DNA of 39,773 nt from Candidatus Aenigmatarchaeota archaeon (GCA_016783545.1 JADHWJ010000009.1:1-39773), one strand, 5' to 3'; positions 23,850-34,073 are shown, counted from the stretch's first letter. A program made the numbers and translations. Notes: generated by a model from the sequence alone, not told the origin.

Positions 23850-26800
23850 GAATTCTTGCCATGTTTAAAACGGTAAAATAGATAAGATATAGCAACAAAT
23901 GTTACTATCAAGGCCAATATTAAAACATATTCATACATGTTTTTTGTTATGTATTCCTCTGGCAGGGCCATATTATAAATTTTCACCTCATCGATTATTC
24001 CAGAAAAGTGGTTATTATCTTTCCATCTTCCGATATCAATTGGTTTTCCTGTCTCAATCTCTCCCAAAAATTCAGCTGATGCCACCTTTCTTCCATCAAA
24101 ATACAGATGCATTTCATTGCCTGATTTCACACCTATTATACTATGCCAGTCCATATCCATTTCAATCTTGTAATTGATGGAATGTACATGACTTGTATCA
24201 TTCCAAATCATAAATCTCCAATACAATCCGTTATATCCTCTACCAAGATAGAATGAATTGTCTTTAGAAACTAATGCCCTATCGCCGGATATGTTAGACG
24301 CCTTGAACCACAAGGAGATTGTCATATCTTCTTTTATTTTCAGAGAAGGTGTCTCTGGTATGGTTATGTAACTACTCTCACCATTAAATCTTAAACCAGA
24401 ACCAGATTTTCCAATACCCCATCCAACATTATTCAGAATGCCATCATTATCGTAATAAGAACTCTTGTCATATGTTATGTTTTCGGTGGCCTCATCAAAG
24501 CTCAGCCATAAGACAAGATTCTCGCCCTCATATGGATCTGATATCCTTTTAATAAACATCCCGCTTACATGTTTCCCTTCTAATCTCATTTCATCTGGTA
24601 TTATGGAAATATTAATCTCATATACTGATTTTTTTCTTTTTTCTAATTTGGGTATGGAAAATGAAATAATCCCATCAGCTAATACTAAGTTCTTAATACC
24701 ATCCGAATGGGTTATATTTCCATTAATTTCTGTATCCAGCGGTGTTGAAGGTATTGAGACAGAAACATTAAACAGATCTATATCTCCTGTGTTTCTCAAT
24801 ATTATTTTTTTACCCCAAATTTCAGAATTATTAGTTTTCAGTCCTGCTAAATTCTCTATTTTGTAATTTATCATGCTTTCCTGAAGATTCAGATGAACAG
24901 AATCGTCTCTCTTGAAAAGGTGGCTGTCGCTGATTGTTTTTGCTTTGGCTGCATCGTACAGAATTTCTACATCATCTTCAGACAGGGCCTCGCTTAAAAT
25001 CAGAAATTCATCGATTGTTCCATTCAGCGGGTTTGACTGTTCGCTTATTGTCATGCTTTCTGAAGTTGCGCCATGTACCCAGTTATCTGCATCTAAAATC
25101 TTTTCACCATTCACATAGCCATGTGCATCCCCGTTCTTTGCGTGTGTTAGTGTTATGAAATTCCATTCATCTAGGCTCATATTGCCCCCGGCTGAATAGG
25201 AACCTGTTCCGTTTCTTACACCAAAAACCAGTTTGTTTTCCGTTGACCATTGAGAATAAAATCCATAGTTATCCTTATGCTTCATTATTAAATTTTGATA
25301 TGTCCCTCCAGGATCCAAACGTTTTACCCAAAAAGCAATTGTCATGCCATTTCCTGTTAAATCCAAACTATCTCCACAATCAACATAGTCATCAGAACCA
25401 TCAAAACTCAAACCCTTTCCGAATTTCCCGTCAACCCATTCAGGTCCATTTTTTGGCACACAATTATTGTCAAAATCACTCATGTCCAGAACACTGCCTT
25501 CTTGATCAAAATCCAGGAAAAGAACAGGTTTGGATATACTGAAATTCTGAACACATTCAACGCAATTGTTGGACGCATTAATAATTATATCCTTCCATGC
25601 TATTCTTTTCTTCCTGTTTATTACATTAGCATCTCTTGTGAAATACTGTTTCTCAACACTGGACTCTTTTTTCATGTCCTGCCTTAGATCTCCGTATTGC
25701 AGATCAATCCAATCATTATAATAACTAACATTGAATATCCTGGATTCTGAAGAACCCAGTTCTCTAATCTGGATATAGCAAAACCTCTCTCTAATGCTCT
25801 CTGGTATCCAATCCAGATTATTAAAATCATTCACACTACATCTGCCATCAACATGGATAGCTGCCTTTATGTCTGAATAGCCTCTTGTTGGATCTGTATT
25901 GCTTATGTTTAGTTTTATCATTACATACTGCCTGTCTTCTGTAGACTGCCTTGACACATCTTGTATTTCTCGTACAACCTTCATCTTGATAGGTGATTTA
26001 GACCAACTGAATGTTTTTAGTGTGCTATAACCTGGCTGTATGATTATGTTATCTCCGCAATCTTCTCCAGAATCAATTGAACAATCTGAGATAGAGCTTA
26101 CATTTGCATTCAGACCAATAACTTGTGGACGATAGATGTTATTAGAGACAATTTCAAGTACTCTTGTAAAGCTTAACTTTTCATTAACCATTGTTTCGTT
26201 GTTGGTTTGGGGCACTGTATACAATAAACTAATGTCTTTTTCTATAGTGATTGTGGCATTGCTTGTTATATTTCCACTGGTTATGTTTAGAATATATTCT
26301 CCTCCGGTTATATCAGGAATCCAAATTATTCTCCCGTCAAATTTACCTTTAGGATCAGATAGGTCCAGAATATTTATTTCATCAACAGTCAAAACAACTG
26401 TGTTTATGTTCGCAGATGCATAGGCTTTGCAATTTGTAAAATTAGAGAAATCCCCCTGATAATTGCATATATCACTACCATTGGCAGAAAAGACAGCATC
26501 TGTTTTATTCCATTCTATAGTATATGTCTTCCACGAGTCTATCGAGGTATGGGAACATGTGCCAATAGCTTTACCGCTGCTTTCGTTATAAAATCTAGGG
26601 TAGCCATTTTGGAAATGAAGATATCCGTCATTGTCGCAATTGTTGAATCCGAAATAATTATTTCCAGTGTCTGCATCAGATTTCAATTTCCATATGCTTT
26701 TGACACGGGTAAAATTATCATTTGATTTTATTGTTGCAGTGCCACCACTTGAACTTAGTCTTAGATAGCCTCTATATGCATAGACATCCCCAGAACTTTC

Positions 26801-27628
26801 CCATGTATCAGATAGTTTATCAAATTCATCGTGAATTAGTGGTGTGCTAATCATTTGAGAGGAGTTATGCATTTCAATGCTAATATCCACATTGGATTCA
26901 TTGGCCCATGGATATATCAAAATACCTTCACCCTTAAGGAATGATTTTGCGTTTACATTGTATTCTGTAATATTCTTGCCAAATAGGTCCTTTAGACCTC
27001 TTAGTTTTGTAAACAACCAATCATATTTAGAGTAGTCACCTGAAACCGTGCTGTTAGTCATCGGGTGTAATGTTTTCATGGATTCCAAATCAGATTCTTT
27101 CTGTAATTCCGGGCTGTTAAAAATTACAAATATTCCGTATTTTCTCCTTGCAGGCAATTTGAAAAATAGGCTATTTGACTGATTACCAGAAAGAGCTGAT
27201 GATGTTAAAAGTACATCTGAATCTGCTGAAAATGAACCCCTGCAAATGCTCAGTCCTTTGCTGGCAGATATTCCACCTCCAATATCAGTACTTTCACAAC
27301 CTTCGTAAATTGTGCTGCTGCTGTTGGATACCCTAAATATGCACCTATTATCCCCGCCGCCATTTCCTTCATTTTTGCAGACCGATAAAAAATTTACAGT
27401 ATCTCCACTTCCAGTATCTATTGCCATGAATATTGGCACAGGAGAATTTTCAGTTTTATAGCTGATATCTTTTATTGCTTCTGGAGCCACCAATTCCCAG
27501 CTTGTCTGATCCTCGCTCGAATTTATAACAACCGCCAACCCAAAGGAAATTTCTATGGCTGCAAAAACTGTTGGTATTATAACTAAAAATGATGTTACTA
27601 AGACTATGAAAAATCTCATTTCTCCCAT
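23843..27628 (-). CDS. Giant surface protein with LamG/concanavalin-like domains
   Basis: The 1261-residue product has an N-terminal signal peptide (FIVLVTSFLVIIPTVFA) and a C-terminal membrane helix (about 1235-1255, LILALIVTFVAISYLFY) with a short basic tail. Two clear LamG domains lie at about 700-895 (FGKGLSFDGSDDYVDCG) and 1037-1220 (SGLRFNGESSYITIP); a weaker one at about 265-410. LamG domains bind sugars or proteins. Sequons are frequent. The start is uncertain between 27628 and 27619; a TATA-like run at 27653-27661 fits 27628. It is likely an adhesin or structural surface protein. It lacks the six-cysteine module of the other two surface proteins. Confidence 0.8.
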   Translation of the reverse strand: MGEMRFFIVLVTSFLVIIPTVFAAIEISFGLAVVINSSEDQTSWELVAPEAIKDISYKTENSPVPIFMAIDTGSGDTVNFLSVCKNEGNGGGDNRCIFRVSNSSSTIYEGCESTDIGGGISASKGLSICRGSFSADSDVLLTSSALSGNQSNSLFFKLPARRKYGIFVIFNSPELQKESDLESMKTLHPMTNSTVSGDYSKYDWLFTKLRGLKDLFGKNITEYNVNAKSFLKGEGILIYPWANESNVDISIEMHNSSQMISTPLIHDEFDKLSDTWESSGDVYAYRGYLRLSSSGGTATIKSNDNFTRVKSIWKLKSDADTGNNYFGFNNCDNDGYLHFQNGYPRFYNESSGKAIGTCSHTSIDSWKTYTIEWNKTDAVFSANGSDICNYQGDFSNFTNCKAYASANINTVVLTVDEINILDLSDPKGKFDGRIIWIPDITGGEYILNITSGNITSNATITIEKDISLLYTVPQTNNETMVNEKLSFTRVLEIVSNNIYRPQVIGLNANVSSISDCSIDSGEDCGDNIIIQPGYSTLKTFSWSKSPIKMKVVREIQDVSRQSTEDRQYVMIKLNISNTDPTRGYSDIKAAIHVDGRCSVNDFNNLDWIPESIRERFCYIQIRELGSSESRIFNVSYYNDWIDLQYGDLRQDMKKESSVEKQYFTRDANVINRKKRIAWKDIIINASNNCVECVQNFSISKPVLFLDFDQEGSVLDMSDFDNNCVPKNGPEWVDGKFGKGLSFDGSDDYVDCGDSLDLTGNGMTIAFWVKRLDPGGTYQNLIMKHKDNYGFYSQWSTENKLVFGVRNGTGSYSAGGNMSLDEWNFITLTHAKNGDAHGYVNGEKILDADNWVHGATSESMTISEQSNPLNGTIDEFLILSEALSEDDVEILYDAAKAKTISDSHLFKRDDSVHLNLQESMINYKIENLAGLKTNNSEIWGKKIILRNTGDIDLFNVSVSIPSTPLDTEINGNITHSDGIKNLVLADGIISFSIPKLEKRKKSVYEINISIIPDEMRLEGKHVSGMFIKRISDPYEGENLVLWLSFDEATENITYDKSSYYDNDGILNNVGWGIGKSGSGLRFNGESSYITIPETPSLKIKEDMTISLWFKASNISGDRALVSKDNSFYLGRGYNGLYWRFMIWNDTSHVHSINYKIEMDMDWHSIIGVKSGNEMHLYFDGRKVASAEFLGEIETGKPIDIGRWKDNNHFSGIIDEVKIYNMALPEEYITKNMYEYVLILALIVTFVAISYLFYRFKHGKNSW

Positions 27629-27679
27629 ATTTTATAAAGGGTTTCGCTAAAATATAAATATAATTATTATAATTACTGT

Positions 27680-29119
27680 ATGGTTAATTTGCTGAGAAAC
27701 ATTGAAAACAAAAAATCGTTTTTATTGATCACAATAATATTTCTGGCAGTTTTCTTAACATATTATCCGCATATAGACTACCCATATCCGTTGCATGTTG
27801 ATGAATGGTTCCACATAGCAAATGTTAAAATGCTGGCGTTAAATGAAGAAATTGACTGGTATTCCGGAGAGATTATTAGAACAGACCTGGAAATAGGCTG
27901 GCATGGGGCCTTATTGTTGATAGGGATATTCAATTTGAGTGTTAATCAGTGGACTCTGGTCCCATCATTCTTACATGTATTGGCAATTCTCTCTGTTTTT
28001 TATTTTATCTTGAATTTCTTTGGCAAGAATCAGGCCCTGATATCTGCATTTCTTATAGCACTGATTCCCAGCAGTGTAAGGTTTGGCGGACCTGTTTTCC
28101 TTGTGCCGATAAATATTGGTCTTATATTCATTCCACTAGCTCTTGTATTTGCTTTCGAATTAACATTATTAAGAAGATTTTATAATCTTCTTGCACTGTT
28201 TTTGATAACAACATTCCTTCTTTATGCGCACCCACCAACAGCAATAGTACTGCTGATAATACTTGGATTTTATTTTATTCTCAATCTTGTTTCCAAAGAA
28301 GAATTTTGCAAAAGAAAGGCAAGAGATTTGTTTTTAACAATTCTTTTATCAGGTCTTATCTCTTTTCCAAACTACATACACTATATTCAACTAAAAGGCT
28401 TGGAGAGCATAAAATTTGATTTCTGGCTATATATGAAAGATATCTTTGGCATATACGGTATTATACCAACCATATTCTTTTTTGTTGGCTTTTATCTTTT
28501 AACAACGATACAGGGGAAAAAGATATGGAGTTTATTACTAACCACGTTATTACTTCTACTCAACATTGTCCTTTTCTCAAGGTATGGATTAAACTGGTTG
28601 GTATCTTATCAGAAAATATACATACCACTTTTTCTCTTAATGAGTATAATAGCGAGTTTTGGACTTTCAAAGCTAATTGAAATAAAAAAACCGTTCAAAT
28701 CATTCGGCCTTATTCTGTTATTATTTGCTCTATTATTGACAGGAGTATTTGCTGTGCAAAGCAATATGGAAACAACTTACTATTACCTGATTGACAATGA
28801 AGATTATGAAAGCTTCCTGTGGATAGGGGAGAACACTACCACAGATGCATTAATACTGATAAACCCCATGAAAGCCAGAGCTCTTCCGCCTGTTGCAGAA
28901 AGAAGGGTCTATGCAACAATACCGTTTGGCCCTGACGAAGAGCGGCTTAGCATTGCACACGAAGCCAATGATTTTCTTAACAATAGGTGTACGGATACGG
29001 TTTTCTTGATTGAAAGGAATATATCAATTATATATTCTCCGCTGGGCTGTGACAATCCTGACCTATTGGAATTGGAAAATGGTATATATCTTTTAAAAAA
29101 TCTTTCTCATAGCAAATAA
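27680..29119 (+). CDS. GT-C/PMT-like membrane glycosyltransferase
   Basis: The 479-residue product has roughly eleven membrane helices. The first outside loop has HVDEWFHIANVKM, an acidic Asp-Glu motif placed as in protein mannosyltransferases and archaeal oligosaccharyltransferases. The C-terminal soluble part is only about 120 residues with no WWDYG motif, so it is not AglB itself. It probably adds a sugar from a dolichol-phosphate donor to the glycan. The AT-rich gap 27629-27679 serves as a divergent promoter with the LamG gene. Its end overlaps the flippase gene by 27 nt on the opposite strand. Confidence 0.77.
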   Translation: MVNLLRNIENKKSFLLITIIFLAVFLTYYPHIDYPYPLHVDEWFHIANVKMLALNEEIDWYSGEIIRTDLEIGWHGALLLIGIFNLSVNQWTLVPSFLHVLAILSVFYFILNFFGKNQALISAFLIALIPSSVRFGGPVFLVPINIGLIFIPLALVFAFELTLLRRFYNLLALFLITTFLLYAHPPTAIVLLIILGFYFILNLVSKEEFCKRKARDLFLTILLSGLISFPNYIHYIQLKGLESIKFDFWLYMKDIFGIYGIIPTIFFFVGFYLLTTIQGKKIWSLLLTTLLLLLNIVLFSRYGLNWLVSYQKIYIPLFLLMSIIASFGLSKLIEIKKPFKSFGLILLLFALLLTGVFAVQSNMETTYYYLIDNEDYESFLWIGENTTTDALILINPMKARALPPVAERRVYATIPFGPDEERLSIAHEANDFLNNRCTDTVFLIERNISIIYSPLGCDNPDLLELENGIYLLKNLSHSK

Positions 29120-30295
29120 CGATAAGACCAAAGAAACAGCTCCAGCAAGGGTTGTTGACATTGCTGCGCCAACTAACCCATGAATTGGGACAAGATATAC
29201 CAGCAAAAAGATATTCGTTAGTATCATTACAGATGTTATTATCAGTGGTATTTTTTCCTTATGTTGAGACCACATCAAATTAACAAAAAGTCTGAAGAAA
29301 GCAAAAATGAACATACCAACGCTTAAAATAACAAACGGTGTTGCTGCAATGATATAGCTTTCTGTATAGAATAGAGTTATTATTAATTTCGGGAATGATA
29401 TAAAAACAATGAAAATTGGAATCATTAATAACAATGATTTTCCTAAAAGTTTTCTGATTCTCGCTTTATCATTGAATATGTCAAGCTTAGAAGATTTAGG
29501 AAGGAAAACAGTTATTGAACCTCCGATTGCATATGCCAAAATCTTTGAAGTTATTGATGCAACATTGTAAAAGCCTGCCTGTTCCGGACCAAGAAAGTAT
29601 CTCACAAAGAACAGGTCCAGATAAAAGAAAAATATCATCAAGATTGATGCAGAAAGTATATAGAAGAACGATTTATTCATACTAAAGGATTCTGCAATAC
29701 CTTCTGTTTTTTTCAAGAATATTGGTATGAGGAAAAACATTAATGCCAATGAACCAATCCAAAGGGAGAATGTTGCCCCTAACAAACCAAAGCCAAAGAA
29801 AACCAGACTAAAACCAACAATTAGCTTTAGCAAAGGATTTGCAATCAAGGTTCCTGATAAGACTGCCATTCTTTCCTTTCCTTGATAATATGATCTCAGT
29901 ATAGGTAGCAAAAGCCCAATGGGTATTCCAATGGAAATCAACTGTATTGGTACTGTAAGCTGGGGGTTATTCAGCGCACCGGCAATAAGATAGGAAAATA
30001 TGAACAGTAAAACCGCAGCAACCAAGCCCATAAAAAATGTAATTTTAGTGTATTTTCTGATTATAAATATTATCGTGCTTTCTTTTTGATCCCTATCCAG
30101 CTTTGCAATCTCCCTTGTTAGCAGGGTCTGTATAGTGGTTCCAGGAACCATGAAAACAGTGAATATTCCAATAAGAATGGAAAGTTCTCCATATATGGCC
30201 GGAACCAGCATTCTAACCATTAAAAAATTAAAGATATAATTCAGAGCCACTGAAATAAAGACCGCGATTGTCACTATTACTGCTTGCTTTATCAT
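29093..30295 (-). CDS. Polysaccharide/lipid-linked glycan flippase (MOP superfamily, Wzx-like)
   Basis: The 400-residue product has about twelve membrane helices and the family signatures VMVPGTTIQTLLTREIAKL in the first third, GIPIGLLLPILRSYYQGKER, and a second half starting GPEQAGFYNVASITSK. It would move a lipid-linked oligosaccharide across the membrane, linking the cytoplasmic GT4/GT2 enzymes to the GT-C enzymes outside. A TATA box fits a leaderless transcript at 30295. Confidence 0.88.
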   Translation of the reverse strand: MIKQAVIVTIAVFISVALNYIFNFLMVRMLVPAIYGELSILIGIFTVFMVPGTTIQTLLTREIAKLDRDQKESTIIFIIRKYTKITFFMGLVAAVLLFIFSYLIAGALNNPQLTVPIQLISIGIPIGLLLPILRSYYQGKERMAVLSGTLIANPLLKLIVGFSLVFFGFGLLGATFSLWIGSLALMFFLIPIFLKKTEGIAESFSMNKSFFYILSASILMIFFFYLDLFFVRYFLGPEQAGFYNVASITSKILAYAIGGSITVFLPKSSKLDIFNDKARIRKLLGKSLLLMIPIFIVFISFPKLIITLFYTESYIIAATPFVILSVGMFIFAFFRLFVNLMWSQHKEKIPLIITSVMILTNIFLLVYLVPIHGLVGAAMSTTLAGAVSLVLSLFAMRKIF

Positions 30296-30316
30296 TAAGA
30301 ATATTAAGGCAAAAGA

Positions 30317-30327
30317 AATTTATAAAG
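30317..30327 (-). promoter_or_regulatory. TATA box of the flippase gene
   Basis: On the minus strand CTTTATAAATT lies 22-32 nt upstream of the ATG at 30295, consistent with leaderless transcription. Confidence 0.6.
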
Positions 30328-30378
30328 AAGTTAGTCCTATAAAAATTATTTTTAATAAAGTGGTATGCATGATGCTGG

Positions 30379-30388
30379 TTTATAAATA
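30379..30388 (+). promoter_or_regulatory. TATA box of the gene at 30418
   Basis: TTTATAAATA lies 30-39 nt upstream of the ATG at 30418, and AGAGGT occurs about 6 nt before that ATG, so a very short leader with a ribosome site is possible. Confidence 0.55.
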
Positions 30389-30417
30389 TTAGGTTTAATC
30401 ATTAAAAGAGGTCTAAA

Positions 30418-31386
30418 ATGAAATATAGTTTAACATTTAGAACTGGAATTGATAGATTTATTGACATTGAAACTAGTTTATCAAGGATCAGTGAATTTGG
30501 TGAGAGTCTTGGAGATGAAGATAAATGGATGGAACAATCTTTGAGATCATTACTTATGGTAGATGATAATCCAGATTATCCAGATTTACATCGTGAAAAT
30601 ATTGTTGCCATAAGACGAAGAAATGATCATGTTTTTGTAAAATATGAAATTCCTAGAATGAAAACAGCTTGGGCTATGGGTAGAGTTAGAGGTGCGATAA
30701 TACCTGTCATGGTAGATAGTGATGAAATTGAATTTATAGGTAAGAGTTGTAGAATTGGTCTTAGACGGTTAAAAGAGTATAGCTATGAAGCTAATGGATA
30801 TGTTCAACCCACTAATTTAGAATATCCTAAATGGGATCTTATTCAGCAAGCGGTTAGAAATAGCTGGGAAGATCGTGTTGTTGCTAAACCATATGATGAT
30901 TCAATTGACTTCCTTAAACTAGGAGGTGAAAAACATGGTTTAGAATGCATAACAATAGAAGATTTTCCATTAAACGAGATTGAAAGAAACATACTTGATT
31001 ATTGTGAAAAGTTTGGGGAAAAGAGAAAAGAAATAAGAAAACGTAGTGATGTTCTTAAAAAAGCCACCAAAGGTAAAGCTAGATATGAACCATATACATA
31101 CCTTGGTTGCTTGCCTGCATTACTTATTTATTGTACTAAAAGAGGAAGAAGAAATTTAGAGATTAGAAAATTAAGAGAAGAATCACCAAAAATTGATTAT
31201 TTTGGTGAAAAAATAAATTCATTAAGGCTTGAACATGAATTAGTTTCTATGATTTACAGAGAGAAAATGAAGGCGGGTTATGTAAACTATTTTGACAGAT
31301 CAAAACCTGAAGAAATGTTGAGGGAATCTGATAAATATATAGCAAGTCTTGATGTGTTTATAGAAGAACATAGTCTAGCCGCATAA
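30418..31386 (+). CDS. Unknown protein, 322 residues
   Basis: I do not recognise a family. The protein is soluble, highly charged and without signal peptide or cysteine motif. A central helix is strongly basic (EKFGEKRKEIRKRSDVLKK) and the next segment (YTYLGCLPALLIYCTKRG) is hydrophobic. It lies in its own unit with the Nudix-like gene, 44 nt upstream of it, on the strand opposite to the surface protein genes. It has a TATA box and AGAGGT before the start. It interrupts the glycan locus, so it may be a later insertion. Confidence 0.7.
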   Translation: MKYSLTFRTGIDRFIDIETSLSRISEFGESLGDEDKWMEQSLRSLLMVDDNPDYPDLHRENIVAIRRRNDHVFVKYEIPRMKTAWAMGRVRGAIIPVMVDSDEIEFIGKSCRIGLRRLKEYSYEANGYVQPTNLEYPKWDLIQQAVRNSWEDRVVAKPYDDSIDFLKLGGEKHGLECITIEDFPLNEIERNILDYCEKFGEKRKEIRKRSDVLKKATKGKARYEPYTYLGCLPALLIYCTKRGRRNLEIRKLREESPKIDYFGEKINSLRLEHELVSMIYREKMKAGYVNYFDRSKPEEMLRESDKYIASLDVFIEEHSLAA

Positions 31387-31429
31387 ATTTAATTTCTTTC
31401 ACTTAAAAAGCTAACTACCAATTAAAATT

Positions 31430-32308
31430 ATGCTAATTGCAGATTCTTTATATAGGTTTGTAAGACTTTTCAGAGAAGCTCCTAGTTTTACTGTAACGAA
31501 TCAAGTAGCAGAATTTCCTAAAAGGCCTGATATAGATTTTTATGAACCAGAACCTGATTATGATGGCTTAGCTAAAAGATATGGTGTTGAACATAAAGGT
31601 TTTACAGAAAAAGTTGCAAATTTAACAAATCCTGAAGATCTAAAAGATGGAAATGAACTCGAGATAAACTGGGTAACATCTGTTGATGTTCTTGCATCAA
31701 GAACTGGATATTTTGAAGAAAATCCATTTTTCCAATTGGCTGCAATTGGTATTGTTAGGACCGGGGATAGAAATGTTCTTGTGGGTGTGAGGGGTGGTGA
31801 TATAACCCCTGAAAGAGTGGATAGATTTGCTTCTGGCCTTTATGGATGCCCTCCTGGTGGAAGTGTTTTGTTTGAACATGATTATGGTGATACTGACCCT
31901 ATTACTCACACACTAAAAGAGGAAATGGAAGAAGAACTCGGTGATTTTTATATTGATGGTCAAAGGCTTCTGGGGGTTTTTGAGGCATTTAAACCAGGAC
32001 CAACCGGATATAAATTTGTTTCTGTCTTAGAGACAGACGCAACATTAGCAGAGATACAGGAAATGAATGTTTTGGCTAATAGAGCATATGATGAAGTGAT
32101 TGGAAAAGGAGGCTCAAAGGAAGACGCATCTAAAGCTTTAAAAGAAGATGGTTTGCCTCCAGATGCATGGGAGCATCCTATTATTTTAGGCTGTCCTGAT
32201 AATAGAGGGGCTATTGAATATTGGGTAAATTCACAACCCCAAGCATTCTCAGGAATTGGAGCAGGAGCACTAATGCTATACGCTCTTAGTTTACCAGAGA
32301 ATGAATAA
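31430..32308 (+). CDS. Divergent Nudix-domain protein
   Basis: The 292-residue product has a Nudix-like centre at about residues 145-180: CPPGGSVLFEHDYG then THTLKEEMEEELGDF. The last part matches the RE-U-x-EE-x-G-U half of the Nudix box with lysine in place of arginine and a longer spacing between glycine and the first glutamate. The flanking regions (an acidic N-terminus and YDEVIGKGGSKEDASKALKE) are unrecognised. It resembles nucleotide or coenzyme diphosphatases by fold, with no substrate evident. It likely shares a unit with the gene at 30418. Confidence 0.65.
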   Translation: MLIADSLYRFVRLFREAPSFTVTNQVAEFPKRPDIDFYEPEPDYDGLAKRYGVEHKGFTEKVANLTNPEDLKDGNELEINWVTSVDVLASRTGYFEENPFFQLAAIGIVRTGDRNVLVGVRGGDITPERVDRFASGLYGCPPGGSVLFEHDYGDTDPITHTLKEEMEEELGDFYIDGQRLLGVFEAFKPGPTGYKFVSVLETDATLAEIQEMNVLANRAYDEVIGKGGSKEDASKALKEDGLPPDAWEHPIILGCPDNRGAIEYWVNSQPQAFSGIGAGALMLYALSLPENE

Positions 32309-32328
32309 ATTAAGAAGAATAAGAAAAG

Positions 32329-34050
32329 TTAGAACTGGATTTTTTTCCCAATTTTCTTGAACTTTACTAACAATAACAAAGCCACAATTATTATCGCAAT
32401 CACTGTTACGATCCAGTAGATTTCTGCACCTGGTCCGAAGAATGCACCAAGTGGTGATGCTGGTGCTATGCATGCTAATGTATCTGAATCACAGCCATTT
32501 GGACAATCATCCAGATCAGCCCACCCTGAACCTTCAAGGTTGCAGCCCTGTAATAGGTTTCCAACACATCTTCTTGAGCTTGGTTCACATTCTTTCTCTG
32601 AAACCTTTTCAGCTGTTATTGCAAATACAGAGAATCCTGGTGTTTCTGCTTCAAAGTAAATGTATCCATCATCTTCATTTGATATTCCTGTGGTCAGGTC
32701 AGTCCAGCTTCCATCTACAAATTTCCTTAGCTTTATTGTTGATTTATCAAGATTGTTATCAGACACCCATGATTTTGAGACCTTGAACTTGACTTTTGCA
32801 CTCTCTATGTTTGAATTATCCAAATTTGTCACTGTCACTGTAAGGTAGCTGTATACAAAGCCTGGAGCAGATATGCTCACTGTTGCCGGCAATGCTGTCT
32901 GCCGCTCAACCTTTACCTGAACATTTGAAGCAGCACCCTTTACGGTTATTTCAATCTCTTCTATATCAACATCTTCAACAAAATCAATCTTAGCAGTCTC
33001 TCCTTCCGCTATCTCTTCGATTGTCTTTGTCTCTTCTACAATTACTTCTGGCTCAGTCACAGTCTCTGTTTCCTCTTCTTCTGTTTCTTCTGTTTCTTCA
33101 GTTTCTTCAGTTGTTCCTCCGCCAGCTGTTCCGCCACTTGACGCTGCTGCAGCTGCTGTGGTTAAATTAAAGACGCCTGTTGTGTTACAGTTGAATCCGT
33201 CACAAGAAGTTACATTATAATAATAAGTTGTATTTGCACTTAAACTGCTTAAGCTTATGCTATGAGCAAGAACTTCAGTTGCATTTGTGCTGCTAGATGA
33301 TAGTGTACCTGAAACTGTTCCATAAGAAACACTGGAATTTGTAAGCTCGCTTGTGTTCCATGTAACAGTTGAGCTTGTTGTTGCTGATGTTGTTGCATTC
33401 ACACCTGTTATGCTTGGAACTGTTATATCAACTGTGAAGTTAGCTAATGTTGTATTATCAGATAAGAATGTATAACTTGTATTACCACTGCTTACAATTG
33501 CCTCTAATTCAGCAGTGTAATTACCGTCAGATGGACCTGCTTTTGTAAGATTCCAAGTGACATTATATTGGAGCTCAGCTCCGTATGTTCCCCCATACTC
33601 ATATCCTGCGCCGCCGTAACCATAACCATAACCATTCCCAAAACTTGTATTAATTGTTCCATATCCAGTTGAATTAAATCCATAACCATATCCCCATAAG
33701 GTAGTGTTTGACCAACCATACGGTGTTATAGATGATGCACTGATATTGGTTATGTTTGCACAAGAAGTAAGGTTACTGCCATATGGCGTGAAAGTACATG
33801 TATCTATGGTTGTACCGTCAGCGTCCTTTATTCTCAGTGTTATATTCTGGACAGGTATCCTTTCTCCAGGGTAATTTATATCAACATATGCTGTAAAAGT
33901 GACGCTAGTGTCGGCATTGCTATAAGAAGACTTGTCAGAACCCACCCCAAGTATAACAGCTCTTGTCGGATTGGCGAAGATAACAAGTATCACAATAGAC
34001 ATTGCGAAGAATATAGAAATTCTCCTATTTCTTTTACTGCCGATATTCAT
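32329..34050 (-). CDS. Surface protein with Fn3-like and PGF-pre-PGF domains and a six-cysteine/SPLGAFFG/TM C-terminus
   Basis: The 573-residue product has a signal peptide (about 12-30), the same N-terminal domain as the protein at 5855 (TFTAYVDINYPGERIP), a Gly-Tyr-rich stretch (NGYGYGYGGAGYEYGG), an Fn3-like domain (LSANTTYYYNVTSCD) and an acidic Thr/Glu spacer. About residues 345-480 match the archaeal PGF-pre-PGF domain (AKVKFKVSKSWV, ETPGFSVFAITA). The C-terminus has six cysteines with spacing 6-7-12-3-6, then SPLGAFFG and a membrane helix with a basic tail. Sequons are abundant. It is probably a major glycosylated envelope protein. It lies directly downstream of a GT-C gene but has its own TATA box. 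Confidence 0.85.
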   Translation of the reverse strand: MNIGSKRNRRISIFFAMSIVILVIFANPTRAVILGVGSDKSSYSNADTSVTFTAYVDINYPGERIPVQNITLRIKDADGTTIDTCTFTPYGSNLTSCANITNISASSITPYGWSNTTLWGYGYGFNSTGYGTINTSFGNGYGYGYGGAGYEYGGTYGAELQYNVTWNLTKAGPSDGNYTAELEAIVSSGNTSYTFLSDNTTLANFTVDITVPSITGVNATTSATTSSTVTWNTSELTNSSVSYGTVSGTLSSSSTNATEVLAHSISLSSLSANTTYYYNVTSCDGFNCNTTGVFNLTTAAAAASSGGTAGGGTTEETEETEETEEEETETVTEPEVIVEETKTIEEIAEGETAKIDFVEDVDIEEIEITVKGAASNVQVKVERQTALPATVSISAPGFVYSYLTVTVTNLDNSNIESAKVKFKVSKSWVSDNNLDKSTIKLRKFVDGSWTDLTTGISNEDDGYIYFEAETPGFSVFAITAEKVSEKECEPSSRRCVGNLLQGCNLEGSGWADLDDCPNGCDSDTLACIAPASPLGAFFGPGAEIYWIVTVIAIIIVALLLLVKFKKIGKKIQF

Positions 34051-34073
34051 AACATATAATTATTGTTTATAAC

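Noticed and set aside
33040-33120. Short tandem TTCTTCTGTTTCTTC-type repeat as a CRISPR or regulatory array
   Set aside because: It encodes the acidic Thr/Glu linker of a surface protein; there are no spacers. No CRISPR array was seen anywhere in the window.
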